A stretch of DNA of 64,000 nucleotides from Rhodoblastus sp963704565 (GCA_963704565.1 OY969917.1:1984001-2048000); one strand, 5' to 3'; shown: positions 34,331 through 43,829, counted from the stretch's first letter. Notes: a model not told the origin generated them from the letters alone. Made by a program: numbers and translations.

Positions 34331-35836
34331 TCACTTCACCCCGCCGGTGATCCCGCGCAAGATCTCCCTGGCGATGGCCGAACCGACCGTGCGGGCGGCG
34401 GAAGTCGCCGCCGAGCGGATCGCCGACTGGGCGACGGAGGGACGCTTGCCGTTCGGCGCAAAAAGATCGCCGAGGCCGGAGCCGATCTTCGACAACAGCC
34501 CGCCCTCCGGCGCATTGGCCCCCACCGGCGCGCCCGACGTGCGGCCTTGCGCCCGCGCCTGAAGGATTTCGAAGGCCAATTCGCGATCGATTGTCTGGTC
34601 ATATTTGCCCTTGAACGGGCTCGACTCCTGGACTTCCTGCAATTCGGCGTCGGTGATCGGGCCGACGCGCGATTGGGGCGGAGCGATTTTCGCGCGCGCC
34701 ACCATGGCCGGCGCGCCCGAACCTTCGAGCATGGACACCAGCGCCTCGCCGACATTCAGCTTGGTGATCGCGTCCTCCGTATTGAAGGCGGGATTCTGGC
34801 GAAAAGTCTCGGCCGCCGTGCGCACCGCCTTCTGGTCGCGCGGGGTGAAGGCGCGCAACGCGTGCTGGGCGCGGTTGCCGAGTTGGCCCAAAACAATGTC
34901 CGGCACGTCGAGCGGACTTTGGGTGACGAAATAGACGCCGACGCCCTTGCTGCGGATCAGCCGCACCACCTGTTCGATGGCGGAAAGCAGGGCTTTGGGC
35001 GCGTCGTTGAAAAGCAGATGGGCCTCGTCGAAGAAGAAGACCAGCTTCGGTTTGTCGGGATCGCCGACCTCGGGCAGCTTGGCGAAAAGTTCGGAGAGCA
35101 GCCAGAACAGGAAGGTCGCGTAGAGATCGGGGCTGCGGATCAGCTTTTCCGCTTTCAGAATATGGATGAAGCCACGCCCGTCGATATCGGGCTTGAGCAA
35201 GTCCATGATGTCGAGCGCCGGCTCGCCGAAGAATTTTTCCGCGCCCTGGTTCTCCAGCACCAGCAATTGCCGCTGGATCGCGCCGATCGAGGCCGCCGAG
35301 ACATTGCCGTAACGCTGCTGAAGGTCGGAGGCGTTCTGCGCCACGAAGGTCAGCATGGCGCGCAGGTCTTTGAGGTCGAGCAGCGCCAGGCCCTGCTCGT
35401 CGGCGACGCGAAAGACGATATTGAGCACGCCTTCCTGGATTTCATTGAGCTGGAGAATGCGCGCCAGCAGCAGCGGCCCCATTTCGGCTATTGTCGCGCG
35501 AACCGGATGGCCCTTTTCGCCGAACAGATCCCAGAACACGCAGTGGAACTGGTCCGGCTCATAAGTCAGTCCGATTTCCTGCGCGCGGGCGACAAAAGGC
35601 TTGGCGCCGTCGCCGGGCATGGCGATCCCGGACAGGTCGCCCTTGACGTCGGCGGCGAAGACGCAGGTTCCGGCGTTGCAAAAACCTTCCGCGAGCTTTT
35701 GCAGCGTCACGGTCTTGCCCGTGCCGGTGGCGCCGGCGACCAGCCCGTGGCGGTTGCCGTAGCGCAGCAGCAGATAGATGTAATCCTCGGCCTTGCCGAC
35801 CAGAATTTTGCCGGGAACGTTCTGCGGATCGGACAT
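34331..35836 (-). CDS. DUF853 / HerA-like ATPase
   Basis: 501 aa, typical of the bacterial DUF853 (HerA-type helicase-like) family. Walker A is AGATGTGKTVTLQKLAEGF; Walker B is KLVFFFDEAHLLFND; an arginine-finger region lies in LIRSKGVGVYFVTQSP. The tail after residue 430 is low-complexity Ala/Gly-rich and ends AREILRGITGGVK. Family members are probable DNA translocases; a nuclease partner such as NurA is absent. The end of a second, lost copy lies at 31004-31063. It is divergent from the MFS gene. Confidence 0.9.
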   Translation of the reverse strand: MSDPQNVPGKILVGKAEDYIYLLLRYGNRHGLVAGATGTGKTVTLQKLAEGFCNAGTCVFAADVKGDLSGIAMPGDGAKPFVARAQEIGLTYEPDQFHCVFWDLFGEKGHPVRATIAEMGPLLLARILQLNEIQEGVLNIVFRVADEQGLALLDLKDLRAMLTFVAQNASDLQQRYGNVSAASIGAIQRQLLVLENQGAEKFFGEPALDIMDLLKPDIDGRGFIHILKAEKLIRSPDLYATFLFWLLSELFAKLPEVGDPDKPKLVFFFDEAHLLFNDAPKALLSAIEQVVRLIRSKGVGVYFVTQSPLDVPDIVLGQLGNRAQHALRAFTPRDQKAVRTAAETFRQNPAFNTEDAITKLNVGEALVSMLEGSGAPAMVARAKIAPPQSRVGPITDAELQEVQESSPFKGKYDQTIDRELAFEILQARAQGRTSGAPVGANAPEGGLLSKIGSGLGDLFAPNGKRPSVAQSAIRSAATSAARTVGSAIAREILRGITGGVK

Positions 35837-35918
35837 GCGTGCGCCTTTGCGAAAGCAAATCCTGGCGAGATTAGCGCGCCCGGACGCGAAAGACGATGCC
35901 GCGATGAGCGCGGACCAA

Positions 35919-36015
35919 CTCCCTCCCCCTCGTGGGGAGGGCTGGGGTGGGGGTGAAAGCGCCGAAGTTTCCGCCTGTGGCCCCCCACCCTAACCCTCCC
36001 CACGAGGGGGAGGGA
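35919..36015. repeat. Long inverted repeat in a divergent promoter region
   Basis: Arms of about 35 bp (35919-35953 and 35981-36015) are nearly complementary and built on the core ccctccccctcgtggggaggg, separated by a 27 bp loop. It lies between the divergent DUF853 and MFS genes, close to both starts. The core also occurs next to rplA (10551-10573), and a related form lies at 59748-59775. Confidence 0.85.
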
Positions 36016-36040
36016 ATCGGCGCCGTGGAACATCGTCTCG

Positions 36041-37420
36041 ATGGCATGGACGGAAAGAGAATTTTTGCTTGATTGTTCCCCTGTGGACGCGCAAAGCGCC
36101 CAGGGACGCAATTCCTGCCGGGAGGGCGCCGCGATCGAGAACGCCGCCACAAAAATCACTTTGCTCGCGCCTGCCGAGCGCCACAAAATCTTCCTCTATC
36201 TCGGCGCCCTGGTCTGCCTGCTCGCCTTCGGCGATCCCAATGGCGGGCTGATGGATGTGTCGATCAGCTTCATGCTGAAGAACAAATTGCATCTGGCGGC
36301 CCAGGACATGGCGCGCTTTCGCCTGTTCGTCGCGCTTCCGCTCTATTTCGCCGGCCTGTTCGGCTTCCTGCGCGACAGGTTCAGCCCTTTCGGCATGAAG
36401 GATCGCGGCTTTCTCGTCCTGTTCGGCTTTTTCGGCGCGTCGCTCTATCTGATTTTCGCCTTCACGCCGCTTTCCTTCACCCGTCTGCTGATCGCCCTGC
36501 CCTTGCTCACCAGCGCCTTTCTCATGCTGAGCAGCGCGCTCAACGGCCTCGCCTCGGCGCTCGGCCAGCAGCACGCCATGTCGGGCCGCATCAGCGCCTT
36601 GTGGAACGCTTTCGCCGCTTTGCCGGGCGTCGCCGCCATGCTGGCCGGCGGCTGGGTCAGCGACCGGCTGGAGGCCTTGAGCCTGAACGAGGCCACGCGG
36701 CTTCTGTTCCTGGGCGGCGCGGCGATCCTGTCCGCCGTCGCGCTTTTCGGCTTTTTGCGGCCAAAGGCGGTGTTCGGCAATCTCGCCAATGAGCGGCCGG
36801 AAAAAACACACGTCCGCGACGATCTCCGGCGGCTGCTGCGCCACCGCGCGATCTATCCGGCCCTGGCGATCTGGCTGTTGTGGAATTTCGCCCCCGGCGC
36901 ACAGACGCCCTTGCAATATTACCTGCAAAACACCCTGCACGCGCCCGACAGCGTGTGGGGGGAGTGGAACGCCATTTTCGCCGCCTCCTTCCTTCCGCCT
37001 TTCCTGCTCTATGCCGTGATTTGCCGGCGCGTCGCGCTGAAAAACCTGCTGCTCTGGGGCACATTGGCCGCCGTGCCGCAATTCACGCCTTTGCTGCTCG
37101 TCCACGACGCGCGCGGCGCGCTGCTCGCCGCCGCGCCGATGGGCCTGATGGGCGGCGTCGCCACGGCGGCCTATATCGATCTGCTGATCCGCTCCTGCCC
37201 GCCCGGCCTGCAAGGAACCACCCTGATGCTGTCCAGCGGGCTCTATTATGTCGCCGCGCGTTTCGGCGACGTGCTCGGAACCGGCGTTTATCAGGCCTTT
37301 GGCGGCTTCGCCGTCTGCGTCGCCCTGATCACGATCGTCTATGCCGCGATCCTGCCGCTCATCCTGCTGGTCCCCAAAAAGCTGATCTCTTACGCCGACG
37401 GCCACGTCCCTCCCGCGTGA
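36041..37420 (+). CDS. Major facilitator superfamily transporter
   Basis: Up to 459 aa with about 12 membrane helices. The first helix (IFLYLGALVCLLAFG) is followed by a conserved-looking GDPNGGLMDVSISFMLKNKL and a loop with RDRFSPFGMKDRGF, in the position of the MFS loop 2-3 motif. The pattern recalls folate/biopterin-type or permease MFS subgroups, but the substrate cannot be named. The longest start, ATG 36041, gives about 45 polar residues before helix 1; a later start is likely. It is followed by ccmI on the same strand with a short gap. Confidence 0.8.
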   Translation: MAWTEREFLLDCSPVDAQSAQGRNSCREGAAIENAATKITLLAPAERHKIFLYLGALVCLLAFGDPNGGLMDVSISFMLKNKLHLAAQDMARFRLFVALPLYFAGLFGFLRDRFSPFGMKDRGFLVLFGFFGASLYLIFAFTPLSFTRLLIALPLLTSAFLMLSSALNGLASALGQQHAMSGRISALWNAFAALPGVAAMLAGGWVSDRLEALSLNEATRLLFLGGAAILSAVALFGFLRPKAVFGNLANERPEKTHVRDDLRRLLRHRAIYPALAIWLLWNFAPGAQTPLQYYLQNTLHAPDSVWGEWNAIFAASFLPPFLLYAVICRRVALKNLLLWGTLAAVPQFTPLLLVHDARGALLAAAPMGLMGGVATAAYIDLLIRSCPPGLQGTTLMLSSGLYYVAARFGDVLGTGVYQAFGGFAVCVALITIVYAAILPLILLVPKKLISYADGHVPPA

Positions 37421-37472
37421 TGCGCCGCGACAGGCCTTTCTTTTGGCTGAGGAAAAAGTTAAAGCAGCCGGC

Positions 37473-38588
37473 ATGATCTGGCTCGTCTTCGCGCTCCTGA
37501 CCGGGGCCGCCATCCTGTCCATTCTCTGGCCCCTCTCGCGTCCCGCGCCCAAGGCGCGCGAGGACGCGGCCGATGTCGCCTTCTATCGCGATCAGATCGC
37601 CGAGATCGACGCCGAGTTCGAGCGCGGCGGCCTGGACCGGGAACAGGCCGAAGCCGCCAAGGCTTTGGCCGGGCGCCGGCTGCTGGCGGTCGCGCCGGAA
37701 GAATCCGCGACCGGCTCTTCGCCCAAAGCGCGCAAGATCGCCGCCGGCTTCGCTTTGGTCGCGATCCCGGCGCTGGCGCTCGGGCTTTACGATAAAATCG
37801 GCCACCCGGAACTGCGGGACATGCCGCTCGAAGCGCGGATGAAAGCCCCGCCGGCGCAGCAGGATTTCGCGGCGGTGGTGGCGCGGATGGAGGCTCATAT
37901 CAAGGACCATCCCGACGACGCCCACGCGCTGGAGCTGATGGCGCCGGTCTATCTGCGCATGGGCCGCTTCGACGACGCGGTGAACGCCCGCAGGAAGATC
38001 ATCGCGTTGCGCGGCGAAACGCCGCAGCGTCTGGTCGAATATGCCGAGGCCCTGGCCTACGCCAATGACGGGACGATCACGCCGGAAGCCGAGGCGCAGT
38101 TGCAGCGCGCGCTGACGCTCGACCCCAAAAATCCGGCCGCGCGCTTCTATTTCGGGCTGGCGGCGGCGCAGAACGGCGACAAGGACAAGGCGCGCAAGAT
38201 CTGGACCGGGCTGCTGACCGACCTGCCGGCGGATTCGCCGGCGAACAGCGCGATCAAGGAGAAACTGGCGATGCTCGACGCGCCCATGGCGCCCGGCGCC
38301 GCGCAAGGCGCGCCGCCTTCCGGCGAAGCGGCGGCCATAGCTTCCGCCGCGCCCGAAGCGCAGCAGAAGATGATTCGCGGCATGGTCGACCGCCTCGCCC
38401 GGCGCCTCGCCGCCCAGGGCGGCGGCGCGGAGGAATGGCTTCGCCTCATTCGCGCCTATAAAGTGTTGAATGAAACGGACAAGGCGCAAAATTCCTACAA
38501 TCAGGCGCTGAAGGCGCTCGCCGGCGACGCGGCGGCGCGCGAAAAGCTCGTCGCCTCGGCCAAGGACCTGGGAGTGCACACGCCATGA
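37473..38588 (+). CDS. ccmI: Cytochrome c maturation protein CcmI
   Basis: 371 aa. CcmI (CycH) holds apocytochrome c for heme attachment. It has two N-terminal membrane helices (MIWLVFALLTGAAILSILWP and KIAAGFALVAIPALALGLY) around a cytoplasmic loop with a leucine-zipper-like stretch, then a periplasmic TPR domain (about residues 130-300; HALELMAPVYLRMGRFDDAVNA). ATG 37473 begins at the first helix; an upstream in-frame TTG (37443) is less likely. It overlaps ccmE by ATGA and leads the ccmIEFH operon. Confidence 0.93.
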   Translation: MIWLVFALLTGAAILSILWPLSRPAPKAREDAADVAFYRDQIAEIDAEFERGGLDREQAEAAKALAGRRLLAVAPEESATGSSPKARKIAAGFALVAIPALALGLYDKIGHPELRDMPLEARMKAPPAQQDFAAVVARMEAHIKDHPDDAHALELMAPVYLRMGRFDDAVNARRKIIALRGETPQRLVEYAEALAYANDGTITPEAEAQLQRALTLDPKNPAARFYFGLAAAQNGDKDKARKIWTGLLTDLPADSPANSAIKEKLAMLDAPMAPGAAQGAPPSGEAAAIASAAPEAQQKMIRGMVDRLARRLAAQGGGAEEWLRLIRAYKVLNETDKAQNSYNQALKALAGDAAAREKLVASAKDLGVHTP

Positions 38589-39043
38589 CGCGCAAGCAGA
38601 AGAGATTGACCCTGATCGGCTCCGCCGTCGGCGTGCTCGGCCTCGCCTTGGGGCTGATGCTGTTCGCCCTGCGCGACAATATCGTCTTCTTCTATGGCCC
38701 GACCGATATGGTCCAGAAGCATATCGGCCCCGGCGTGCGCCTGCGCATCGGCGGGCTGGTGGAAAACGGCACCCTGGTCCATTTCGCCGGCAAGAGCGTC
38801 ACCTTCAAGGTCACCGACGGCAAGGACGACGTGCGGGTCGCCTACGCCGGCCTGCTGCCGGACCTGTTCCGCGAGGGCCAGGGCGTGGTGGCCGAGGGCG
38901 CGCTCGACAACAGCGGCGTGTTCCAGGCCGACAATATCCTCGCCAAGCATGACGAGCGCTACATGCCGCGCGAAGTGGTGGACGCCTTGAAGAAACAGGG
39001 CAAATGGGCGGGCTCCAACGACCAGGCGAGGGCGCCGCAATGA
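38585..39043 (+). CDS. ccmE: Cytochrome c maturation heme chaperone CcmE
   Basis: 152 aa. Membrane anchor (LTLIGSAVGVLGLALGLMLFAL) followed by the periplasmic OB-fold. The heme-binding H122 and the Y126 ligand are present in LAKHDERYMP (HxxxY). CcmE carries heme covalently from CcmABCD to CcmF/H. Overlapping ATGA junctions on both sides show tight translational coupling with ccmI and ccmF. Confidence 0.97.
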   Translation: MTRKQKRLTLIGSAVGVLGLALGLMLFALRDNIVFFYGPTDMVQKHIGPGVRLRIGGLVENGTLVHFAGKSVTFKVTDGKDDVRVAYAGLLPDLFREGQGVVAEGALDNSGVFQADNILAKHDERYMPREVVDALKKQGKWAGSNDQARAPQ

Positions 39044-41022
39044 TCGTCGAAGTCGGACATTACGCGCTGGTTCTGGCGCTGGCCTTGTCGCTGATGCAGG
39101 CGATCCTGCCGTTCTGGGGGGCGCGGACGCATGACGCGCGGCTGATGGCGACGGCGCGGCCGGCCGCCATGACCCAGTTCGCCTTCGTCGCTCTGTCCTA
39201 TGCGGCGCTGACCTACGCCCATGTGGTTTCCGACTTTTCGCTGGTCAATGTGGTCGAGAATTCGGCCTCGTCCAAGCCTTTGATCTACAAGATTTCCGGC
39301 GTCTGGGGCAACCATGAGGGCTCCATGATGCTGTGGGTTCTCATCCTGGCGGCCAGCGGCGGCGCCATGGCCGCCTTTTCCCGCGCCATCCCGCCGCGCC
39401 TGCTCGCCGACGCGCTTTCGGTCCAGGGCGTGCTCGGCGCGGCCTTCCTGGCCTTCATCCTGCTGACCTCCAATCCCTTCCTGCGCATGGTCCCGGCGCC
39501 GATCGAGGGCAATGACCTCAACCCGATCCTGCAGGACCCCGGCCTCGCCATCCATCCGCCGCTGCTCTATCTCGGCTATGTCGGCTTTTCGATCGTCTTT
39601 TCGCTGGCGGCGGCGGCTTTGATCGGCGGGCGGCTCGACGCCGCCTTCGCCCGCTTCATCCGGCCCTGGGCGCTCGCGGCCTGGTGCTTTCTGACCCTCG
39701 GCATCGCCATGGGCTCCTACTGGGCCTATTACACGCTCGGCTGGGGCGGCTTCTGGTTCTGGGATCCGGTCGAGAACGCCTCGCTGATGCCCTGGCTCGC
39801 CGGCACGGCTTTGCTCCATTCGGCGGCGGTGATGGAGAAACGCGAGGCGCTCAAGGTCTGGACGATTTTTTTGGCCATCGTCACCTTCTCGCTGTCGCTG
39901 CTCGGCACGTTCCTGGTGCGCTCGGGCGTGCTGACTTCCGTCCATTCCTTCGCCAGCGATCCGACCCGCGGCCTGTTCATCCTCGCCATTCTGGTGATGT
40001 TCATCGGCGGCGCTTTGTTCCTGTTCATGCTGCGCGCTTCTTCCCTCAAGCCGGGCGGCCTGTTCGCGCCGATCTCGCGCGAGGGCGCTCTGGTCGTGAA
40101 CAATCTGCTGCTCACCGCGGCCTGCGCGGCGGTTCTGGTCGGCACGCTCTATCCGTTGGCGCTCGAATCGATCGACGGCGACAAGATTTCGGTCGGCGCG
40201 CCCTTCTTCAACCGGACCTTCGGGCCTTTGTTCGCGCCGCTCCTGCTGCTGGCGCCGCTGGGCCAGTTGCTGGCCTGGAAGCGCGGCGATTTCCTCGCCG
40301 CCGCGCAACGGCTGTTCTTCGCCGCCGGCCTCGGCCTCGCGGCCATGGCGGTCTTCGCCGCGCTGCATGGCGCGCCGGTCATGTCGGTCATCGGCTCGGG
40401 CGTCGCGGTCTATCTGATCGTCGGCGCCTTTGCCGAAATCTTCCGCCGGATATTCCCTTCGGGTTTCGGCGCGGCGAAAAACGCCTTGTTTCGCGCCACG
40501 GGCCTGTCGCTCTCGACCTGGGGAACCGCCTTCGCCCATGCCGGCCTCGGCCTGTCCATGCTCGGCATAGCGGCGAGCGGCTGGGGCGTGGAGAAGATCG
40601 TGGCGATGAAACAGGGCGACGTTTACGACGTCGGCCCCTATCAGCTCCAGGTCGTCGGCGTCACCACCGACCAGGGTCCGAATTATCAGGAAACCATCGC
40701 CCATATGAGCGTGAAGCGCGACGGCCAGATCGTCGCCTTGCTCGCGCCGTCCAAGCGCTTCTTCTCGACCCGGCGGATGGGCACGGCCCAAGCCGGCATC
40801 GTGACGCTCAATCTCGGCCAGATCTATGTCAGCGTCGCCGAGCCTCATCCCAACGGCCTGATCGACGCCCGGCTTTACTGGAAGCCGCTGGTCTCGCTGA
40901 TCTGGCTCGGCGCGCTGGTCATGGCCTTCGGCGGCCTGCTCAGTCTCAGCGACCGGCGCCTGCGGGTCGGCGTCGCCCGCCGCACGGCAAAGGTTCAAAT
41001 CGCGGCGCAGGCGGCCGAATGA
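39040..41022 (+). CDS. ccmF: Cytochrome c heme lyase subunit CcmF
   Basis: 660 aa polytopic inner-membrane protein with about 15 helices. The heme-handling WWD motif is recognisable (GWGGFWFWDPVENASLMPWL), and conserved His residues occur in GVWGNHEGSMMLW, AIHPPLLYLGY and SVHSFASDP. CcmF with CcmH and CcmI ligates heme to the CxxCH of apocytochromes. ATG 39040 overlaps the ccmE stop; the ccmF stop overlaps the ccmH ATG. Length is normal for the family. Confidence 0.97.
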   Translation: MIVEVGHYALVLALALSLMQAILPFWGARTHDARLMATARPAAMTQFAFVALSYAALTYAHVVSDFSLVNVVENSASSKPLIYKISGVWGNHEGSMMLWVLILAASGGAMAAFSRAIPPRLLADALSVQGVLGAAFLAFILLTSNPFLRMVPAPIEGNDLNPILQDPGLAIHPPLLYLGYVGFSIVFSLAAAALIGGRLDAAFARFIRPWALAAWCFLTLGIAMGSYWAYYTLGWGGFWFWDPVENASLMPWLAGTALLHSAAVMEKREALKVWTIFLAIVTFSLSLLGTFLVRSGVLTSVHSFASDPTRGLFILAILVMFIGGALFLFMLRASSLKPGGLFAPISREGALVVNNLLLTAACAAVLVGTLYPLALESIDGDKISVGAPFFNRTFGPLFAPLLLLAPLGQLLAWKRGDFLAAAQRLFFAAGLGLAAMAVFAALHGAPVMSVIGSGVAVYLIVGAFAEIFRRIFPSGFGAAKNALFRATGLSLSTWGTAFAHAGLGLSMLGIAASGWGVEKIVAMKQGDVYDVGPYQLQVVGVTTDQGPNYQETIAHMSVKRDGQIVALLAPSKRFFSTRRMGTAQAGIVTLNLGQIYVSVAEPHPNGLIDARLYWKPLVSLIWLGALVMAFGGLLSLSDRRLRVGVARRTAKVQIAAQAAE

Positions 41023-41618
41023 TGAAGAAGCTCCTCTGGTTTTCCGGGCGCCGTCGTTGCGAGCCAACGGATCCGGCCTTCGGCCGGTCCGATGACAGGC
41101 TGCGCGAAGCAATCCATCTCGCGAGCACGCCTCGACGCGGATTGCTTCGTCGCTTTCAGCTCCTCGCCATGACGGTCCTGGTGTTCCAGCTCGCCGTCCC
41201 CGCCTTCGCGGTCGAGCCGGGCGAAATGCTCAAGGACCCCAAACTGGAGCAGCGCGCGCGCAAAATCTCCGAGGGGCTGCGCTGCCTCGTCTGCCAGAAC
41301 GAGTCAATCGACGATTCCGGCGCCCAGCTCGCCCACGATCTGCGCCTCCTGGTGCGCGATCGGCTGAAGGCCGGCGACACCGACCAGCAGGTCAAGGATT
41401 ATCTGGTCTCGCGCTATGGCAATTTCATCCTGCTGAAGCCGCCCTTCGAATGGGACACTCTGCTGTTGTGGCTTTCCCCCTTCGCCATTCTGGCGCTCGG
41501 CGCGGGCGCGGCCCTGCGCAACCGCCGCAAGGGAGAGGACAAGCCCGCCGCGCCGCTGTCCGACGATGAGGCCGAAAGGTTGAAGGCATTGCTCGGGGGC
41601 GATGCGCAACCGAATTGA
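41019..41618 (+). CDS. ccmH: Cytochrome c maturation protein CcmH, with a repeat inserted in its N-terminus
   Basis: 199 aa from ATG 41019. CcmH reduces apocytochrome cysteines; the redox motif RCLVCQNESIDDSGA is intact, and a C-terminal membrane helix (WLSPFAILALGAGAAL) follows. The N-terminus is odd: MMKKLLWF is followed by about 42 charged residues encoded by a palindromic element (41051-41175), and only then a hydrophobic core (MTVLVFQLAVPAFA). Either the element was built into the signal region, or translation now starts at ATG 41169. Family members normally have a compact signal peptide of about 20 residues. Confidence 0.92.
   Translation: MMKKLLWFSGRRRCEPTDPAFGRSDDRLREAIHLASTPRRGLLRRFQLLAMTVLVFQLAVPAFAVEPGEMLKDPKLEQRARKISEGLRCLVCQNESIDDSGAQLAHDLRLLVRDRLKAGDTDQQVKDYLVSRYGNFILLKPPFEWDTLLLWLSPFAILALGAGAALRNRRKGEDKPAAPLSDDEAERLKALLGGDAQPN
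41051..41175. repeat. Palindromic repeat element inside ccmH
   Basis: Outer arms ccgtcgttgcgag (41051-41063) and ctcgccatgacgg (41163-41175) match at 11 of 13 positions. Inner arms gcgcgaagcaatcc and ggattgcttcgtcgc (41102-41115, 41139-41153) also pair. The motif cgtcattgcgag...gaagcaatcc is a widespread intergenic repeat type in bacteria. Here it keeps the ccmH frame open. Confidence 0.8.
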
Positions 41619-41638
41619 GGGAACCGATTGGCGGCTGT

Positions 41639-41938
41639 TCAGAAACCGAGCCAGATTTGATCGTGGACCGATTCCGCGACGATCAAGTCGGCGCCTTTGC
41701 CCAGCTGGGCGACGTAGGCCGCGTCCGTCATCAGCTTCGTGGACACATCCTGGACTTGCGCGAGACTGTCGTAGTTTGCGGACCAGCAGACCTCGGCGGC
41801 GTTGCCGCCCAGGCGCAGTCCGACGGCGACCTCCACGCCGATGACCTTTTTGATCAGCGCCTGCATTTCCTTGGCGTAGATCATGAGTTGAGGAATTTTG
41901 CCGGGCATCGCCACGGCCGTCCTGATGAAAATGACCAT
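41639..41938 (-). CDS. Small protein of probable ferredoxin-like (dimeric alpha/beta-barrel) fold
   Basis: 99 aa from ATG 41938 behind a GGGGGAAG tract. The pattern MVIFIRTAVAMPGKIPQLMIYAKEMQALIKK, then GGNAAEVCWSANYDSLAQVQD and a closing aromatic strand, resembles NIPSNAP-like or monooxygenase-like dimeric alpha/beta-barrel proteins. That is a fold guess, not a function. It is on the opposite strand to the flanking ccmH and htrA genes, breaking the common ccmH-htrA adjacency, and it converges with ccmH at a 20 bp gap. Confidence 0.55.
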   Translation of the reverse strand: MVIFIRTAVAMPGKIPQLMIYAKEMQALIKKVIGVEVAVGLRLGGNAAEVCWSANYDSLAQVQDVSTKLMTDAAYVAQLGKGADLIVAESVHDQIWLGF

Positions 41939-42187
41939 TGTGCTTCCCCCCCCCAACGAATCGATGAAGCGCCGCAATGACGGTTTGGCGGCGTCAGTCA
42001 ACGTTTCAAGGCCAAGTTTCGACGCGCGTTACGACCTGCCGCCCAATCAAATTTTCGTGACGCGCTCGCCGCCTTACCAAAATTTCATCCGCCCGAAACA
42101 GCGGCGTAAGCCGGCGGCGCCCATATTCCTTTTCGAAGCGCGGCGCGATTCGCCGCTTCCGCTTTCGCCAAGGTTATGGAGTCCCCA

Positions 42188-43750
42188 ATGTTGAACCGGT
42201 CCGCGCAAAACTCTCGCGGTGATCTCGTTTTCTCGCGCGCCCGGCGCCGTCCGCTGCGCACTGTCCTGCTCAGCGCGGCGGGCGCGGCCGCTTTGGTCGG
42301 CTCGGCCGCCGGCCTGGCGATGCTTCCCGCCCATGCCGAGGCGCCCACCACCCAGGGCATGGGGCAGGTCGGACCGGCCTCCTTCGCCGATCTGGTCGAT
42401 CGGGTCAAAGGCGCCGTGGTTTCGGTCAAGGTCGATGTCGTCGAAAAAGCCGACGCGGTCGGGCCCCAGTTCGGCGAAGGCGTGGCTCCGGGCCTGCCGC
42501 CGGGCATGCCGCCGCTGTCGCCCGACGATCCGCTCTATCGCTTCTTCAAACATTTCAACGCGCCCAACGGCGCCATGCCGCAGCATCCCCACAAGGGACA
42601 GGCGCTGGGCTCCGGCTTCATCATTTCCGCCGACGGCTATGTGGTGACCAACAACCATGTCGTCAGCGACGCGACGGATGTGAAAATCACGCTCGAAGGC
42701 GGCAAGACCGTGCCGGCCAAGATCATCGGCGTGGACAAGAAGACCGACCTCGCTCTGCTCAAGATCACCGAGCCGGGAACCTACCCCTATGTCGAATTCG
42801 CCAGTTCCACGCCGCGCGTCGGCGACTGGGTGATCGCGGTCGGCAATCCCTTCGGCCTCGGCGGCACGGTTACGGCGGGCATTGTTTCGGCGCGCGGCCG
42901 CGACATCGGCTCCGGCCCCTATGACGATTATCTCCAGATCGACGCGCCGGTGAATCGCGGCAATTCCGGCGGCCCGACCTTCAACAACAAGGGCGAGGTC
43001 GTCGGCATCAACACCGCGATCTATTCGCCCTCGGGCGGCAGCGTCGGCATCGGCTTCGCGATCCCTTCCGAGGTCGCCAAGGACGTGATCGCCGATCTGA
43101 AGAACAAGGGCTCGGTCAGCCGCGGCTATATCGGCGTGGAGATCCAGTCGGTGACCCAGGAAATCGCCGAAAGTCTCGGCCTGAAATCCACCGACGGCGC
43201 GCTGGTGGCCCAGATCCAGCCCAACACCCCGGCGGTCGCCGCAGGCATCGAGTCGGGCGACGTAATCACCCAGGTCAATGGCTTGACGGTCGAAGGCCCG
43301 CATGAATTGTCGCGCAAGATCGCCGCTTTCGGCCCCAACGCCGAGGTCGATCTGACCATCATCCGCAATGGCGCGACCAAGGACATCAAGCTCAAGCTCG
43401 GCAAGCTGCCGGACGAACAGCAGGCCAAGGCGGGGTCCGTGACGCCGGAAAAGGCGGCCAAGACCGCGCTCGCCAAATATGGCTTCAGCCTGGAGGCGGC
43501 CAAGGACGTGACCGGCGCGGGCAAGGACGGCGCCGTGGTCACCGACCTCGATCCGGACGGCCCGGCGGCGCAGAAAGGCCTGCGCCAAGGCGACGTGATC
43601 CTGGATATCGGCGGCAAGCCGGTTTCGGAACCGGAGGATGTGGTCAAGGCCCTGAACGACGCCAAGAAGGATGGGCGCCGCGCCGTGCTGCTGCGGGTCA
43701 AGACCGGCGACAACACCCATTTCCTCGCGATTTCCACCGGCAATTCGTGA
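42188..43750 (+). CDS. HtrA/DegP-type periplasmic serine protease
   Basis: 520 aa. After a signal peptide (LSAAGAAALVGSAAGLAMLPAHA) comes a trypsin-like domain with His in TNNHVV, Asp in KKTDLALLKI and Ser in NRGNSGGPTFN, then two PDZ domains (about residues 300-400 and 420-520). It degrades or refolds damaged envelope proteins. ATG 42188 is favoured over ATG 42176 because GGAG is six bases upstream of it. It sits next to ccm genes and an OmpR-type regulator, as is usual in Hyphomicrobiales. A strong terminator follows. Confidence 0.95.
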   Translation: MLNRSAQNSRGDLVFSRARRRPLRTVLLSAAGAAALVGSAAGLAMLPAHAEAPTTQGMGQVGPASFADLVDRVKGAVVSVKVDVVEKADAVGPQFGEGVAPGLPPGMPPLSPDDPLYRFFKHFNAPNGAMPQHPHKGQALGSGFIISADGYVVTNNHVVSDATDVKITLEGGKTVPAKIIGVDKKTDLALLKITEPGTYPYVEFASSTPRVGDWVIAVGNPFGLGGTVTAGIVSARGRDIGSGPYDDYLQIDAPVNRGNSGGPTFNNKGEVVGINTAIYSPSGGSVGIGFAIPSEVAKDVIADLKNKGSVSRGYIGVEIQSVTQEIAESLGLKSTDGALVAQIQPNTPAVAAGIESGDVITQVNGLTVEGPHELSRKIAAFGPNAEVDLTIIRNGATKDIKLKLGKLPDEQQAKAGSVTPEKAAKTALAKYGFSLEAAKDVTGAGKDGAVVTDLDPDGPAAQKGLRQGDVILDIGGKPVSEPEDVVKALNDAKKDGRRAVLLRVKTGDNTHFLAISTGNS

Positions 43751-43829
43751 GCCGGGGAACGTAAAAAATCCGGGACAGGGCGCGCCGCTCTCCCGCAAGC
43801 CGGAAACGGCTTACAGGCGCGCTCATAAC

